NCBI RefSeq assembly: GCF_900107375.1
Contig: NZ_FNPT01000003.1
Span: forward strand, 1-64,000
Source: Lysobacter sp. yr284
GTDB lineage: Bacteria; Pseudomonadota; Gammaproteobacteria; Xanthomonadales; Xanthomonadaceae
Direction: 5' to 3'
DNA length: 64,000 bases
Shown here: piece by piece, positions 7,787-16,647 of the stretch
Layout: each line of letters begins with the position of its first letter
How positions within the stretch are numbered: the stretch's first letter is position 1
The notes under the pieces: model-generated
What the model was told of the DNA's origin: nothing
Database searches by the model: none
Seen by the model: only the letters and a program-made list of their open reading frames with translations
Program-made: the position numbers and the translations under genes

Positions 7787-9043
7787 TCACTCCGGCGTGC
7801 GCAGCAGGCCGCGCGCGCCGTCGTCGTCGACCAGCCGCGCCAGCGCGTCGCTCATCGAGCGCGCCTGGCGGTCGCGCGAGTAGGCCGGCGCCGCGGCCAG
7901 GCTGGCCTCGCGCAGGCGCCGCATGCGCTCGGGGTCGCCCGCCAGCGCGGCGATCGCGTCGGCCATCGCCGCCGCGTTCTCCGGCGCCACGCACACGCCG
8001 CAGCCGGTGCTCTCGACGATCCGCACCGCCTCGCCGCGCGGCAGCGACATCAGCGCCGGGATGCCCATGCCCATGCCTTCGAACAGCTTGGACGGAATCA
8101 CCGAGGCGAACACCGGGGTGTCGCGCAACGGGATCAGCGACAGGTCGCACAGGCCCCACAGCGTGGGCATCATTTCCTTGGGCTGGCGCGGGATCATGCG
8201 CACGTTGGGCAGGGCGCGCTCGGCCGCCATCCGCTCGACCTGCGCGCGCTGCGCGCCGCTGCCGGCGAAGAAGAACACGATGCGCGGGTCGTCGCGCAGC
8301 CGTTCGGCCGCCTCGATCACGTTCTCAAGCCCATGGGCCATGCCGTGGGTGCCGAGGTAGCCGACCACGAAGCGGCCGTCGAGGTCGTACTGCTTCGCCA
8401 TCGCCGCATCGCGCGCGGCCGGGCGGTAGCGCTGCAGGTCCACGCCGTTGAGCACGACGTGGATCTTGTCGGCGTCGACGCCGCGATGGACCAGTTCCTC
8501 GCGGAAGGACTGGGTCACCGGCACGATCGCGTCGGCGCTGCGGTAGAGGAACATCTCGAGCTTTTCCAGCACCCGGATCGCGGCGCTGCGCTTCATCGCG
8601 CCGACCGCGGTGATCGAGGCCGGCCACAGGTCGCGCAGTTCGAACACGAACGGCCGCCGCTTGAGCCGCGCCAGCGCCCAGCCGCCGAGCGCGCAGAAGA
8701 ACTGCGGCGAGGTCGCCACCACCACGTCGTGGCGGCGCTCGAACAGCCCGGCCAGGGTGCCGGCGGCCATGAAGCTCAGGTAGTCCAGGGTGCGCTTGAG
8801 GAAGCCCTCGTTGGCGGTGATGTAGGTCTTGACCCGCACCACCCGGATGCCGTCGAGCGTCTGCACGCTGCGCCAGGCGTTGCGGTAGCCGGGGAACAGC
8901 TTGCCCTCGGGGAAGTTCGGCGCGCAGGTGATCACCGTGACCTCGTGGCCGGCGCGCACCCAGCGCACCGCGTGCTCGTAGGTGCGGGTGGCCGGGGCGT
9001 TGCCCTCGGGCGGGAAATTGTCGGTCAGGAACAAGATGCGCAT
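7787..9043 (-). CDS. Family 4 glycosyltransferase, WbuB-like
   Basis: A 418-residue GT-B retaining glycosyltransferase. The N-terminal domain begins MRILFLTDNFPPEGNAPATR and carries CAPNFPEGKLFPGYRN, a block seen in WbuB-type enzymes of O-antigen and capsule loci. The C-terminal domain has VGYLGTHGMAHGLENVIEAA and the donor-binding EX7E-like region around KLFEGMGMGIPALMS. It should add one sugar to the lipid-linked repeat unit on the cytoplasmic face. Only 4 bases separate it from the heparinase-like gene upstream, consistent with one transcript. Donor and acceptor sugars cannot be predicted. Confidence 0.88.
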   Translation of the reverse strand: MRILFLTDNFPPEGNAPATRTYEHAVRWVRAGHEVTVITCAPNFPEGKLFPGYRNAWRSVQTLDGIRVVRVKTYITANEGFLKRTLDYLSFMAAGTLAGLFERRHDVVVATSPQFFCALGGWALARLKRRPFVFELRDLWPASITAVGAMKRSAAIRVLEKLEMFLYRSADAIVPVTQSFREELVHRGVDADKIHVVLNGVDLQRYRPAARDAAMAKQYDLDGRFVVGYLGTHGMAHGLENVIEAAERLRDDPRIVFFFAGSGAQRAQVERMAAERALPNVRMIPRQPKEMMPTLWGLCDLSLIPLRDTPVFASVIPSKLFEGMGMGIPALMSLPRGEAVRIVESTGCGVCVAPENAAAMADAIAALAGDPERMRRLREASLAAAPAYSRDRQARSMSDALARLVDDDGARGLLRTPE

Positions 9044-9047
9044 GGCC

Positions 9048-10706
9048 TCAGCGCCCCCATTCCAGCACCAGGGTCGCGGTGCCCACGCGCGGGTCGATCA
9101 GGGTCTCGATCACCGTGCACGCCTCGCGCAGGCCGAAGCCGGCGTGGTAGCGGCCCGGCACCAGCGCATCGCCGCCGGCCTCGCTGCGCCAGCGCAGTTG
9201 CGGCGGGCCGTCGCCGTCGCCGGCGGCGCGGATGTCGTGGCCGTCGACCTCGAACTGCGGATGCACGCGCAGGCGCGCGATCGCCTCGCCGAAGCGGCCG
9301 TCGATGCGGTCCTCGATGCGCAGCCCGCGCGGCGTCAGCGCCCAGCGCCGGCGATGCAGCGGCCGGCCCTTGAGCCGGCGGTAGCCGTCGTGCGCGGCGC
9401 TGAGCCACAGCGATTCGCCGTCGCGGCCGTGCGCGACCGTGCGCGGCCGCGCGCGCCGGGCGACGCGGAAGCTGGCCCACACTTCCGAGGAATCCTGGCC
9501 GTCGATCTCGACCGTGTTGTGCGCGGCGGTGCCGCGCTGCCACAGCCGCTCGGGATCGATGTCGTAGCGCGAGATGCCGGCGTTGACCAGCACCCGCCGG
9601 CCGCGCAGCGACAGTTCGAAGCTCAGGGTGTCGGCGTGGGCATGGCCGGGCAGGTAGTCCGGGCCGATTTCGCCGACATCGCAGATCAGCACCGCCTCGC
9701 CCGACTGCAGCCGCGCGTAGCCGGACTGCGGCAGCAGCTGCAGCGGCTCGCGCGAGGCCGGCGGCGGCTCGATGCCGAGCGCGCGGGCGTAGTCGTGCAG
9801 CGCCGCCAGCGACGGCGCGATGCCGAGCGCGGCGTCGTTGAAGAAGGCGATGCCGCCGTCGGGATGGGTCATCACCGCCAGCCACGCCAGCATCGACCGC
9901 GCCTTGTCGCGCCACAGCTGCACGTCGCGCTCGGGGAAAGCGTCGGGGTAGACCAGGGCCAGCTGGACCAGGTCGAGCAGGTCCTCCAGCAGGATCGCGT
10001 GGTACATCGGGCTGCGTTCGAAATGGCCGCCGTCGGCGAGGATCTGCTCGTCGATCTGCGCGCGCAGGCCGAACAGGCCCGCCTCGCGCCAGCGCACCGC
10101 CTCGGAGCCTTCGAAGAACGCGCCGGCGAACAGCAGCGCCTTGTAGTTCGCCCACAGATGGTTGCCGAGCAGGTGCCGTTCCAGCCGCCCGCGCAGGAAC
10201 CGCACCTGGGTGGCGAGGCTGTCGAGCGCGGCGCGCGCGCGCGCGGCGTCGCCGAACAGCTGGCCGCCGCAGCGCCACTTGATCCAGTTGACGATGCGCA
10301 GCGACAGGCAATACGGCTCCCAGCCGTTGCCGGCCGGCGGCGGGTTGTCGGCGATCCAGCGCGCGATCAGGTCGCGGTGCCAGTGCTCGCGCGAGGCCGC
10401 GCCGTCGGCGTTGAGGTCGTCGAAGTAATGCAGGTTGTACAGCCACAGCTTCGGCAGCCGGGTGCTGTTCCAGTCGTTGGCGCCGGCCTCGCGTTCGTCG
10501 TTGAGGAAGCGGAAGCGGGTCGGCCCCAGCATCGAGGGCGCGCGCGCGCAGGCGATCCAGCCGCGCTCGAAGGCGGCCATCTGCGGCGCCGGCGCGTGGG
10601 CCACGCGCGGGCGGTGCAGGCGGTGCCAGGCGCGGCCGTAGATCTGCACCGGGCGCAGATGGCGCACGGTGTGCCACAGCCGCGGCAGGCGCGTGGCCAG
10701 GCTCAT
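9048..10706 (-). CDS. Heparinase II/III family (alginate-lyase-fold) protein
   Basis: A 552-residue protein. Residues about 80-330 form the (alpha/alpha) toroid typical of polysaccharide lyases (LPKLWLYNLHYFDDL, LLGNHLWANYKALLFAGAFFEG). Residues about 345-540 form the heparinase II/III beta-sandwich, with GHAHADTLSFELSLRGRRVLVNAG and GISRYD containing likely His and Tyr catalytic residues. There is no recognisable signal peptide, so a periplasmic lyase role is not obvious. Such genes recur in Wzy-type clusters beside the two-domain oxidoreductase found next door; modification of a uronic-acid-containing intermediate, such as epimerisation or lysis, is possible. It starts 28 bases after the oxidoreductase stop. 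Confidence 0.83.
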   Translation of the reverse strand: MSLATRLPRLWHTVRHLRPVQIYGRAWHRLHRPRVAHAPAPQMAAFERGWIACARAPSMLGPTRFRFLNDEREAGANDWNSTRLPKLWLYNLHYFDDLNADGAASREHWHRDLIARWIADNPPPAGNGWEPYCLSLRIVNWIKWRCGGQLFGDAARARAALDSLATQVRFLRGRLERHLLGNHLWANYKALLFAGAFFEGSEAVRWREAGLFGLRAQIDEQILADGGHFERSPMYHAILLEDLLDLVQLALVYPDAFPERDVQLWRDKARSMLAWLAVMTHPDGGIAFFNDAALGIAPSLAALHDYARALGIEPPPASREPLQLLPQSGYARLQSGEAVLICDVGEIGPDYLPGHAHADTLSFELSLRGRRVLVNAGISRYDIDPERLWQRGTAAHNTVEIDGQDSSEVWASFRVARRARPRTVAHGRDGESLWLSAAHDGYRRLKGRPLHRRRWALTPRGLRIEDRIDGRFGEAIARLRVHPQFEVDGHDIRAAGDGDGPPQLRWRSEAGGDALVPGRYHAGFGLREACTVIETLIDPRVGTATLVLEWGR

Positions 10707-10734
10707 GCAGCGGTCTCCGCGGCGCGGCGCGCGC

Positions 10735-12891
10735 TCATACCGACGCGTCCAGTTCGAGGGTGACGCGCGCGACTTCGAAGATTTCCTCGGCCGGAATCGG
10801 CGGCGGCGCTTCGCCGCGCGCGGCGCGCATGAACGCCTGCGCGCAGGCGGCCTGGCCCTTGTCCTGGCTCCACAGATTCATCTTGGCGAAGCCCGGCCAG
10901 CCGTAGCCGCGCAGCTTGCGGAAGTTGTCCAGCGCCAGCACCCGGCCGGCGGCGAACACTTCCAGGCGCTCCTTGGGGAAGCTCTTGTGGCCGTTGGCGA
11001 GGTAATGCACGGTGCCGAACGAGCCGTCGGCGAAGCTCAGGGCGAAGCTGACCCGGTCGCTGCGGATGCCGACGCCGGCGACGTTGCCGACCGCGGTCAG
11101 CTGGTGGCCGACGATCGGCGCGCCGGCGAGGAAGCGCAGCAGGTCGACGAAATGGCAGGCCTCGCCGATCAGGCGGCCGCCGCCGGCCTGCGGGTCCTGG
11201 GTCCAGTGCTCGGCCGGGATCGCGCCGGCGTTGACGGTCATCACGAAGCTCTTGGGCTCGCGCACGCCGGCCAGCAACTGGTGGATCTTCTGCACTTGCG
11301 GGGCGAAGCGGCGGTTGAAGCCGACCATGAGCACCGGCGGCACGCCGTACACGGCCTGCTCGGCGTGCGCCTTCTCGATGGTCTGCAGCTCTTCCATCGT
11401 CAGGCACAGCGGCTTTTCCACGAACACGTGCTTGCCGCGGCGCAGCGCCTTGAAGGTCAGTTCGGCGTGGCTGGCGTGCTGGGTGGCGATCACCACCGAG
11501 CCCACCGCCGGATCGCGCAGCACCGCGCTGGTGTCGGTGCTGGCGTGGGAGAAGCCGAACTTCTTGCCGAAGTGCACGCTGCCCACGCCGTTGGCGGTCA
11601 CCACCGTGTGCAGGCGCGCGCCGGCCTTGGCGAAGGCGGGGATCAGCACGCGTCCGGCGTAGTTGCCCGCGCCGATGAAGGCCACCGCGTTGCGGTCGGC
11701 GTCGGCGCCGGCGGGCTCGCGCACGCTGGTGGCCACCGGCAGCGGGATGTGGCGGCGGATCAGGTGGTCGGCCATTTCCTCGCTGCGGCCGTAGTCGAGC
11801 ACGATGCCGAGCGACGGCCCGCCGCCGCCGAGCACGCCGTAGGCGGCCTCGGCCTCGGCGATGGGATAGCGGTGCGAAACCAGCGGCTGCAGCTGCAACG
11901 CGCCTGCGGCCATCATGTCCAGCACCGCCTCGAAGTTGCGCTGTTCGGTCCAGCGCACGAAGCCGACCGGATAGTCGTTGCCGCGCTCCTCGTAGGACGG
12001 GTCGTAGCGGCCCGGACCGTACGAGCACGACACCTGGAACGACAGCTCCTTCTCGTAGAAGTCCGCGCGCGACAGCTCCAGGCCGGTGACCCCGACCAGG
12101 ACGATGCGGCCGCGCTTGCGGCACATGTGCGCGGCCTGCGACACCGGCTCGTTGCTCTTGCTCGACGCGGTGATCAGCACCGCGTCGACGCCGCGTCCGC
12201 GCGAGAACGCCTGCGCCGCGGCGACCGGGTCCTCGCCCTTGGACAAATCGACGGTCTGCGCGCCGTAGCTGCGCGCCAGCGCCAGCTTGGCCGGGTCGAA
12301 ATCGATGCCGAGCACGCGGCAGCCGTGCGCGCGCAGCAACTGCACGGTGATCAGGCCGATCAGGCCCAGGCCGGTGACCACCACCGCCTCGCCCAGGCTC
12401 GGCTGGACCAGGCGGATGCCCTGCAGGCCGATCGCGGCGAGCACGGTGAAGGCGGCGGCTTCGTCGCCGACCTCGGCCGGGATCTTGGCGCACAGGTTGA
12501 CCGGCACGGCGACCACTTCGGCGTGCTTGCCGTTGCTGGCGACGCGGTCGCCGAGTTCGAACCCGGTCACGCCGGGGCCGACGCCGATCACCGTGCCGAC
12601 GTTGCAATAGCCCAGCGCCAGCGGCTGGTCGAGCTTGCTGCGCACCGCGTCCAGCGTGGTGGTCAGGCCGTCGGTGCGGATCTTCTCCAGCACCATGCGC
12701 ACCTTGTCGGGCTGCTGGCGCGCCTTCTGCAGCACGTTGGCCTTGCCGAACTCGACCAGCATGCGTTCGGTGCCGGCCGAAACCAGGGTGACGTGGCTGC
12801 GGATCAGCAGTTGCCCGCGGCGCAGCGCGGGAGCGGGGACGTCGGCGACTTCGGTGCTGCCGTCGCGCAGGTTTTGCAGGACTTGGTGCAT
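10735..12891 (-). CDS. Two-domain oxidoreductase: MDR alcohol dehydrogenase fused to Gfo/Idh/MocA
   Basis: A 718-residue protein. Residues 1 to about 370 are a medium-chain zinc-type dehydrogenase without an obvious structural-zinc loop (LALGYCNVGTVIGVG, ELGDRVASNGKHAE, and the nucleotide fold VVVTGLGLIGLITVQLLRAHG). Residues about 400-718 are a Gfo/Idh/MocA sugar dehydrogenase (AVAFIGAGNYAGRVLIPAF, VVIATQHASHAELTFKAL, VFVEKPLCLTMEEL, GEACHFVDLLRFL). This natural fusion is known from polysaccharide clusters, usually beside heparinase II/III-like genes, as here. It probably carries out successive redox steps on a nucleotide sugar or lipid-linked sugar; substrates are unknown. Start ATG is at 12891, with TTCCCGGAATTCCC-like sequence rather than a strong ribosome site upstream. 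Confidence 0.88.
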   Translation of the reverse strand: MHQVLQNLRDGSTEVADVPAPALRRGQLLIRSHVTLVSAGTERMLVEFGKANVLQKARQQPDKVRMVLEKIRTDGLTTTLDAVRSKLDQPLALGYCNVGTVIGVGPGVTGFELGDRVASNGKHAEVVAVPVNLCAKIPAEVGDEAAAFTVLAAIGLQGIRLVQPSLGEAVVVTGLGLIGLITVQLLRAHGCRVLGIDFDPAKLALARSYGAQTVDLSKGEDPVAAAQAFSRGRGVDAVLITASSKSNEPVSQAAHMCRKRGRIVLVGVTGLELSRADFYEKELSFQVSCSYGPGRYDPSYEERGNDYPVGFVRWTEQRNFEAVLDMMAAGALQLQPLVSHRYPIAEAEAAYGVLGGGGPSLGIVLDYGRSEEMADHLIRRHIPLPVATSVREPAGADADRNAVAFIGAGNYAGRVLIPAFAKAGARLHTVVTANGVGSVHFGKKFGFSHASTDTSAVLRDPAVGSVVIATQHASHAELTFKALRRGKHVFVEKPLCLTMEELQTIEKAHAEQAVYGVPPVLMVGFNRRFAPQVQKIHQLLAGVREPKSFVMTVNAGAIPAEHWTQDPQAGGGRLIGEACHFVDLLRFLAGAPIVGHQLTAVGNVAGVGIRSDRVSFALSFADGSFGTVHYLANGHKSFPKERLEVFAAGRVLALDNFRKLRGYGWPGFAKMNLWSQDKGQAACAQAFMRAARGEAPPPIPAEEIFEVARVTLELDASV

Positions 12892-12928
12892 GGGAATTCC
12901 GGGATTGCGATGCGGGGGAGGGGCGCGC

Positions 12929-13711
12929 TCAGGGGCGGGGCGCTGCGGGACGGGCGGGCTGGACGCGGCTGGACTGGATGAAGCTGCGGGTGACCGGCAC
13001 CCAGTCGCGTTCGCCGCCGCTGACGCGCTTGCTCCAGATGACCGCGCCGTCGGCGGCGCGATGCAGCTGGTCGAGCTGGAATTTCCAGTAGTCGGAGGCG
13101 ACGAACTCGCCGTCGCGCGGGGTCTTGTCGTGGTACTGCGGCCACACGAACGGCAGCACCGGCTTGGCCGGATCGAGCTTGCGCGCGGCCGCGACCATGT
13201 TGTCCAGGCGCCGGCGCCAGCGGTCGCGGTCGTCGTCGACGGTGTAGAGCGAGGGGAAGAACATATCCACCGACCCGGCCAGCTGCTTGCCGCGCGCGGG
13301 ATCGTTCTTGTCGATCGAGCCGGGGAAGCCGTAGTAGCCGATCTGGCGGCCGGGCGCGGCCTCGCGCGCCCAGCGCGCCAGGGTCTGCAGCTTGTCGAGG
13401 TTGGTCGCCGACAGCTGCGGGTCCTTGGCCAGGTTGATGTGCTCGAAGTCCAGCACCAGCGGCCCGGGATTGCCCAGGCTGGCGCGCACCGCGTCCTTGT
13501 AGCGCTTTTCGTCGGGCATCGTGCCCTTGGCCAGTTCCGGCAGCTGCGGCTCGCCGAGCAGGTTGGAGCGGGCGATGTCGAGGTGGCGGTCGTCGCCGTC
13601 GGTGTACTTGGTGTTGTTGTAGAGCTTGAAGTCGCGCGCGGCCGCGGCCGGCGCCGCCGTCAGCGCGAACGCGAGCAGCGCCGCGGCGAAGGCAAGGGTT
13701 CGCAAGGTCAT
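12929..13711 (-). CDS. Exported GH56 (hyaluronidase)-like TIM-barrel protein
   Basis: A 260-residue protein with a signal peptide (residues 1-24, ..AAPAAAA). I compare it with family GH56 on three blocks: GPLVLDFEHINL (D88 and E90, the DxE pair of hyaluronidases), RQIGYYGFPGS near 122-132 (GH56 proteins have a GYY.FP block) and MFFPSLYTVDDD near 150-161 (GH56 proteins have a .PSIY block). The similarity is by eye and moderate. If correct, it is a secreted glycoside hydrolase that could trim or release the polymer. Its ATG overlaps the stop of the glycosyltransferase gene at 13708 by 4 bases (ATGA), indicating translational coupling within the operon. A non-catalytic role or another TIM-barrel family remains possible. 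Confidence 0.6.
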   Translation of the reverse strand: MTLRTLAFAAALLAFALTAAPAAAARDFKLYNNTKYTDGDDRHLDIARSNLLGEPQLPELAKGTMPDEKRYKDAVRASLGNPGPLVLDFEHINLAKDPQLSATNLDKLQTLARWAREAAPGRQIGYYGFPGSIDKNDPARGKQLAGSVDMFFPSLYTVDDDRDRWRRRLDNMVAAARKLDPAKPVLPFVWPQYHDKTPRDGEFVASDYWKFQLDQLHRAADGAVIWSKRVSGGERDWVPVTRSFIQSSRVQPARPAAPRP

Positions 13712-14805
13712 GATTTTAGCTCCGCGCATTCGGCGATCACCCGCGCCATCGCCGTGTCCCAGGCCTCGTAGCGCAACTGGCGCAGGCCGGCGCGGCGCGC
13801 GTCCAGCAACGAGCGGTCGGCGTCGATGCGCAGCAGTTCGCGCGCCAGCTGGGCGCCGTCGCCGTAATCGGCCAGGAAACAGGCCTGGCGCTGTTCGAAC
13901 GGCGCCGAGGTGAACAGGCCGGGGTTGGTGAAGAACGGAATTTCCAGCGCGGCGCAGTCGAACCATTTGTTCGGTTCGGCCAGGCGGTTGATCTCCAGCG
14001 CCGGGTCGTAGAAGGCCAGCACCGCGTCGGAATCCAGCAGCATCGCCAGCGCCTCCTCGTTGCTGACGATGCCGCGGTAACGCTCGCCCAGGCTGTCGGC
14101 CAGGCGCTGCGCGTCGGGCCCGAGCAGGCGGCCGGCGGCGACGAAGTCGATCCGGCCGGCGCAGGCGTCGATGGCCTCGCGCATCATCGCGGCGCCGCGC
14201 TCGGGCGAGATCAGCCCGCTGACCAGCACCCGCAGGCGGCCGTCGCGCGGCGGCAGCGCCGCGGCGAGCTGGCGCGCGCGGGCGATGGTGTCGGTGTGCG
14301 GGGTGTTGCGCACCACCCGCACGTTGTCGCTGTCGTTGCCTTGCGTGCGCGAATCGCCCGGCACCACGTGCAGCGCGGCGCGGCGGCCGACGAAACGCTC
14401 CAGCCACTCGATGACGCGCTTGGCCGGCGCCGGCCAGGCGTAGCTCTTGGACAGCTTGTCGCGGTCGAGGAACACGTAGCGGCAGCGGCGCACGCTGGAG
14501 ACCAGGGCGCAGGGCAGGGCCGCGTCCAGGCGCGAGCAGAAATACACGCCGGCGCGCGGCTGGAAGAACACCCGAACCGTCAGCCACAGCACCCACAGCG
14601 CGTAGCCCAGCGCGTTGACTGCGCCGCCGCCCCAGGAGCCGAAGCTCAGCAGCACCCGCACCTTGGGCAGGTCGCGGGCCTGCTTGTCGCGGCTCCAGAT
14701 CCAGAACTCGTACGGCACCTGCGCGCTGTCGAGCACCTTCGACAGTTTCGCCAGGTACGGGTTCTTCAGGTATGGATTGCCTTGGCCGAGGATGATGGCT
14801 TGCAT
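13708..14805 (-). CDS. GT-B glycosyltransferase of the polysaccharide operon
   Basis: A 365-residue protein with two Rossmann-like halves. The N-terminal half (AIILGQGNPYLKNPYLAKLSK) includes a hydrophobic segment at about 65-85 that may touch the membrane; the C-terminal half has LRVLVSGLISPERGAAMMREAI and LAFYDPALEINRLAEPNKWFDCAALEIPFFTNP, which looks like the donor-binding region of family 4-type enzymes. Linkage and sugars are unknown. The gene starts about 46 bases after the Wzy-like gene stop and its own stop overlaps the GH56-like start by 4 bases. Assignment as a glycosyltransferase rests on fold-like motifs plus context. Confidence 0.75.
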   Translation of the reverse strand: MQAIILGQGNPYLKNPYLAKLSKVLDSAQVPYEFWIWSRDKQARDLPKVRVLLSFGSWGGGAVNALGYALWVLWLTVRVFFQPRAGVYFCSRLDAALPCALVSSVRRCRYVFLDRDKLSKSYAWPAPAKRVIEWLERFVGRRAALHVVPGDSRTQGNDSDNVRVVRNTPHTDTIARARQLAAALPPRDGRLRVLVSGLISPERGAAMMREAIDACAGRIDFVAAGRLLGPDAQRLADSLGERYRGIVSNEEALAMLLDSDAVLAFYDPALEINRLAEPNKWFDCAALEIPFFTNPGLFTSAPFEQRQACFLADYGDGAQLARELLRIDADRSLLDARRAGLRQLRYEAWDTAMARVIAECAELKS

Positions 14806-14851
14806 TGGGTTCGGGGGTCGGGAATGGGGAATGGGGTGTCGGTGGGACGGG

Positions 14852-16048
14852 TCAGTGGGCGGCGGGCCGTAAGGGCGGTGGGCGTTGCGCGACCGGCGCG
14901 GCGCGGATCACGAACGCGGTCGACAGCGCGTAGAACATGCACAGGTACAGTTCCTTCGGGCTGGTGATGTCGCCGCTGAACATGGCGTTGGCCAGCGAAT
15001 AGATCGACAGCGCGCACAGGAAGGTGGCGACGAGGTCGCGGCCCTGGCTGCGCTTGGCGCTGCGGTACAGGCGCACGATCGCGTAGACGATCAGGGCGAA
15101 GAAGAGCACGGTGAAGATCAGTCCCGGTTCGATCAGGGTCTCGATCAGCAGGTTGTGCGGATACGGCTGCAGCGCGCCGCTGGCCTCGAACGCGCCGAAG
15201 CCCTTGCCGAACAGGGTCTCGCGCAGCATCGCGAACGACACGTCGTACAGGTTCATGCGCAGCACGTCGCTGCCGCTGTAGTTGCTGACGAACAGGCTGG
15301 CCAGCCGGTCCTTGATCCCGTCCGGCGCCAGCGCGGCCGCGGCCACGCCCAGCAGCAGCACCGCCAGCCCGGCCGCCCAGACCTTGCGCGAGAGCAGCAG
15401 CGCGCCGCGGTTGGTCAGCACCAGCAGCACGCCCAGGCCGAGCAGCAGCGACAGGATCGGCCCGCGCGAGCCGGCCAGCACCAGCGCCGCCACGCACGGC
15501 AGGATCAGGGCGACGCGCAGGGCGCGCAGGCGGGTCTCGGTCAGCAGGCGGTACGCCAGGAACATGATCGCGGTGCCGGCCGCGCGCGCGATCCAGATCG
15601 GATTGCCGTCGCCCTGCATCAGCCGCTGCGCGCCGGTGTCGGCGCCCTTGTTCATCGCCAGCGCGGCGATGCTGAGCGCGAAGCACAGCGCCACGTAGAT
15701 CTTGACGAACTGCTCGGCCGCCGCGCCGCGCAGCACGAAGCAGGCGCAGTAGGCGCAGAACACCAGGATCAGGTAGAACTTGAGTTCCTTCGGCCGGTGG
15801 CCGATGTGGGTGTCCAGGTACGCTATCTGGGCGAACGCGATCAGGCACACGATCGCCGGCAGCAGGCAGGCGAAGCGGTTGAGCCCGCTGTAGGACAGCG
15901 ACAGCCCGCCCAGCACGATGGTCGCGGCGATCGCCGCGTACTGGACGAGATCGGTGTCCACGGCGAAGAACACCGAGGCCCAGCCCGACAACAGGAACAG
16001 GCCCAGGCAGGCCGGCGCCAGCAACAGCTTGGGCGCGGGAATGCGCAT
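14852..16048 (-). CDS. Wzy-like O-antigen/exopolysaccharide polymerase
   Basis: A 398-residue integral membrane protein with roughly ten hydrophobic segments, beginning LLLAPACLGLFLLSGWASVFF and ending in FLCALSIYSLANAMFSGD. The Wzy_C-type block GKGFGAFEASGALQPYPHNLLIETLIEPG lies near residues 275-305 and contains the conserved His and Glu of this superfamily. It would polymerise lipid-linked repeat units at the outer face of the inner membrane. Wzy and WaaL ligase are hard to separate by sequence; the neighbouring flippase, Wzc and Wza favour a polymerase. It lies 16 bases after the acyltransferase gene. Confidence 0.8.
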   Translation of the reverse strand: MRIPAPKLLLAPACLGLFLLSGWASVFFAVDTDLVQYAAIAATIVLGGLSLSYSGLNRFACLLPAIVCLIAFAQIAYLDTHIGHRPKELKFYLILVFCAYCACFVLRGAAAEQFVKIYVALCFALSIAALAMNKGADTGAQRLMQGDGNPIWIARAAGTAIMFLAYRLLTETRLRALRVALILPCVAALVLAGSRGPILSLLLGLGVLLVLTNRGALLLSRKVWAAGLAVLLLGVAAAALAPDGIKDRLASLFVSNYSGSDVLRMNLYDVSFAMLRETLFGKGFGAFEASGALQPYPHNLLIETLIEPGLIFTVLFFALIVYAIVRLYRSAKRSQGRDLVATFLCALSIYSLANAMFSGDITSPKELYLCMFYALSTAFVIRAAPVAQRPPPLRPAAH

Positions 16049-16064
16049 CGCGTCGCGTCCGTCC

Positions 16065-16637
16065 TCAGCCCGCGCGCGCGCCGGCGAGCGCGGCCTGCTT
16101 CAGCGCGGCCTGCTCGACGGGGCCGACGCCGGCGCCGCGGGTCGCGCGCTCGACGTACTCGGCGACCGAGCCGACCACCTGGCCCGGATTGCCGACCACG
16201 ATGCTCAGCGGCGGAATCGCGCCGCGCACCACCGCGCCGGCGCCGACGATGCAGCCCGCGCCGATGTCGGCGCCGGGCATGATGATCGAGCCGGTGCCGA
16301 TGAAGGCGTGGCGGCCGATCGAGATCGGCTTGATCCGCCCCTGCGGTTTGTCGAACTTCAGCCCCAGTTCCTTGGCCACGGTGTGGATCGCCCAGTCGTG
16401 GGTGAGGATGCGCACGTTGCTGGAGATCGTGCAGCCCTTGCCGAGCCGGATCAGCGAGTAGTCGGTGCCGTCGAACCAGATCTTGGCCGACAGGTAGTTC
16501 GGCCGGTCTTCGATCTGCGCGCCTTCCGAACGCAGGAACCACACGTACAGGCGCGTGACCAGGCCGGGCTTGATGAACCAGCCCAGGCGGATGAGGCTCA
16601 GCACGACGGCCTTCTTGAGCAGGCGGAATACTTTCAT
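16065..16637 (-). CDS. Hexapeptide-repeat (left-handed beta-helix) acyltransferase
   Basis: A 190-residue acyltransferase. Hexapeptide repeats run through ISIGRHAFIGTGSIIMPGADIGAGCIVGAGAVVRGAIPPLSIVVGNPGQVVG (about residues 104-155), and a likely catalytic His sits in ILTHDWAIH near 78. Related WcaF/WcaB-type enzymes O-acetylate capsule or colanic-acid repeat units. An ATG at 16643 is in frame, but AGGAG at 16645-16649 lies only one base from it and exactly 7 bases from the ATG at 16637, so the later start is preferred. The gene is 10 bases from the flippase gene upstream. Confidence 0.84.
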   Translation of the reverse strand: MKVFRLLKKAVVLSLIRLGWFIKPGLVTRLYVWFLRSEGAQIEDRPNYLSAKIWFDGTDYSLIRLGKGCTISSNVRILTHDWAIHTVAKELGLKFDKPQGRIKPISIGRHAFIGTGSIIMPGADIGAGCIVGAGAVVRGAIPPLSIVVGNPGQVVGSVAEYVERATRGAGVGPVEQAALKQAALAGARAG

Positions 16638-16647
16638 GGGCATGCTC

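Noticed and set aside
8423-8433. GGCGGTAGCGC resembling an ops/RfaH element
   Set aside because: It lies on the plus strand inside a minus-strand glycosyltransferase gene, and no JUMPstart sequence surrounds it.
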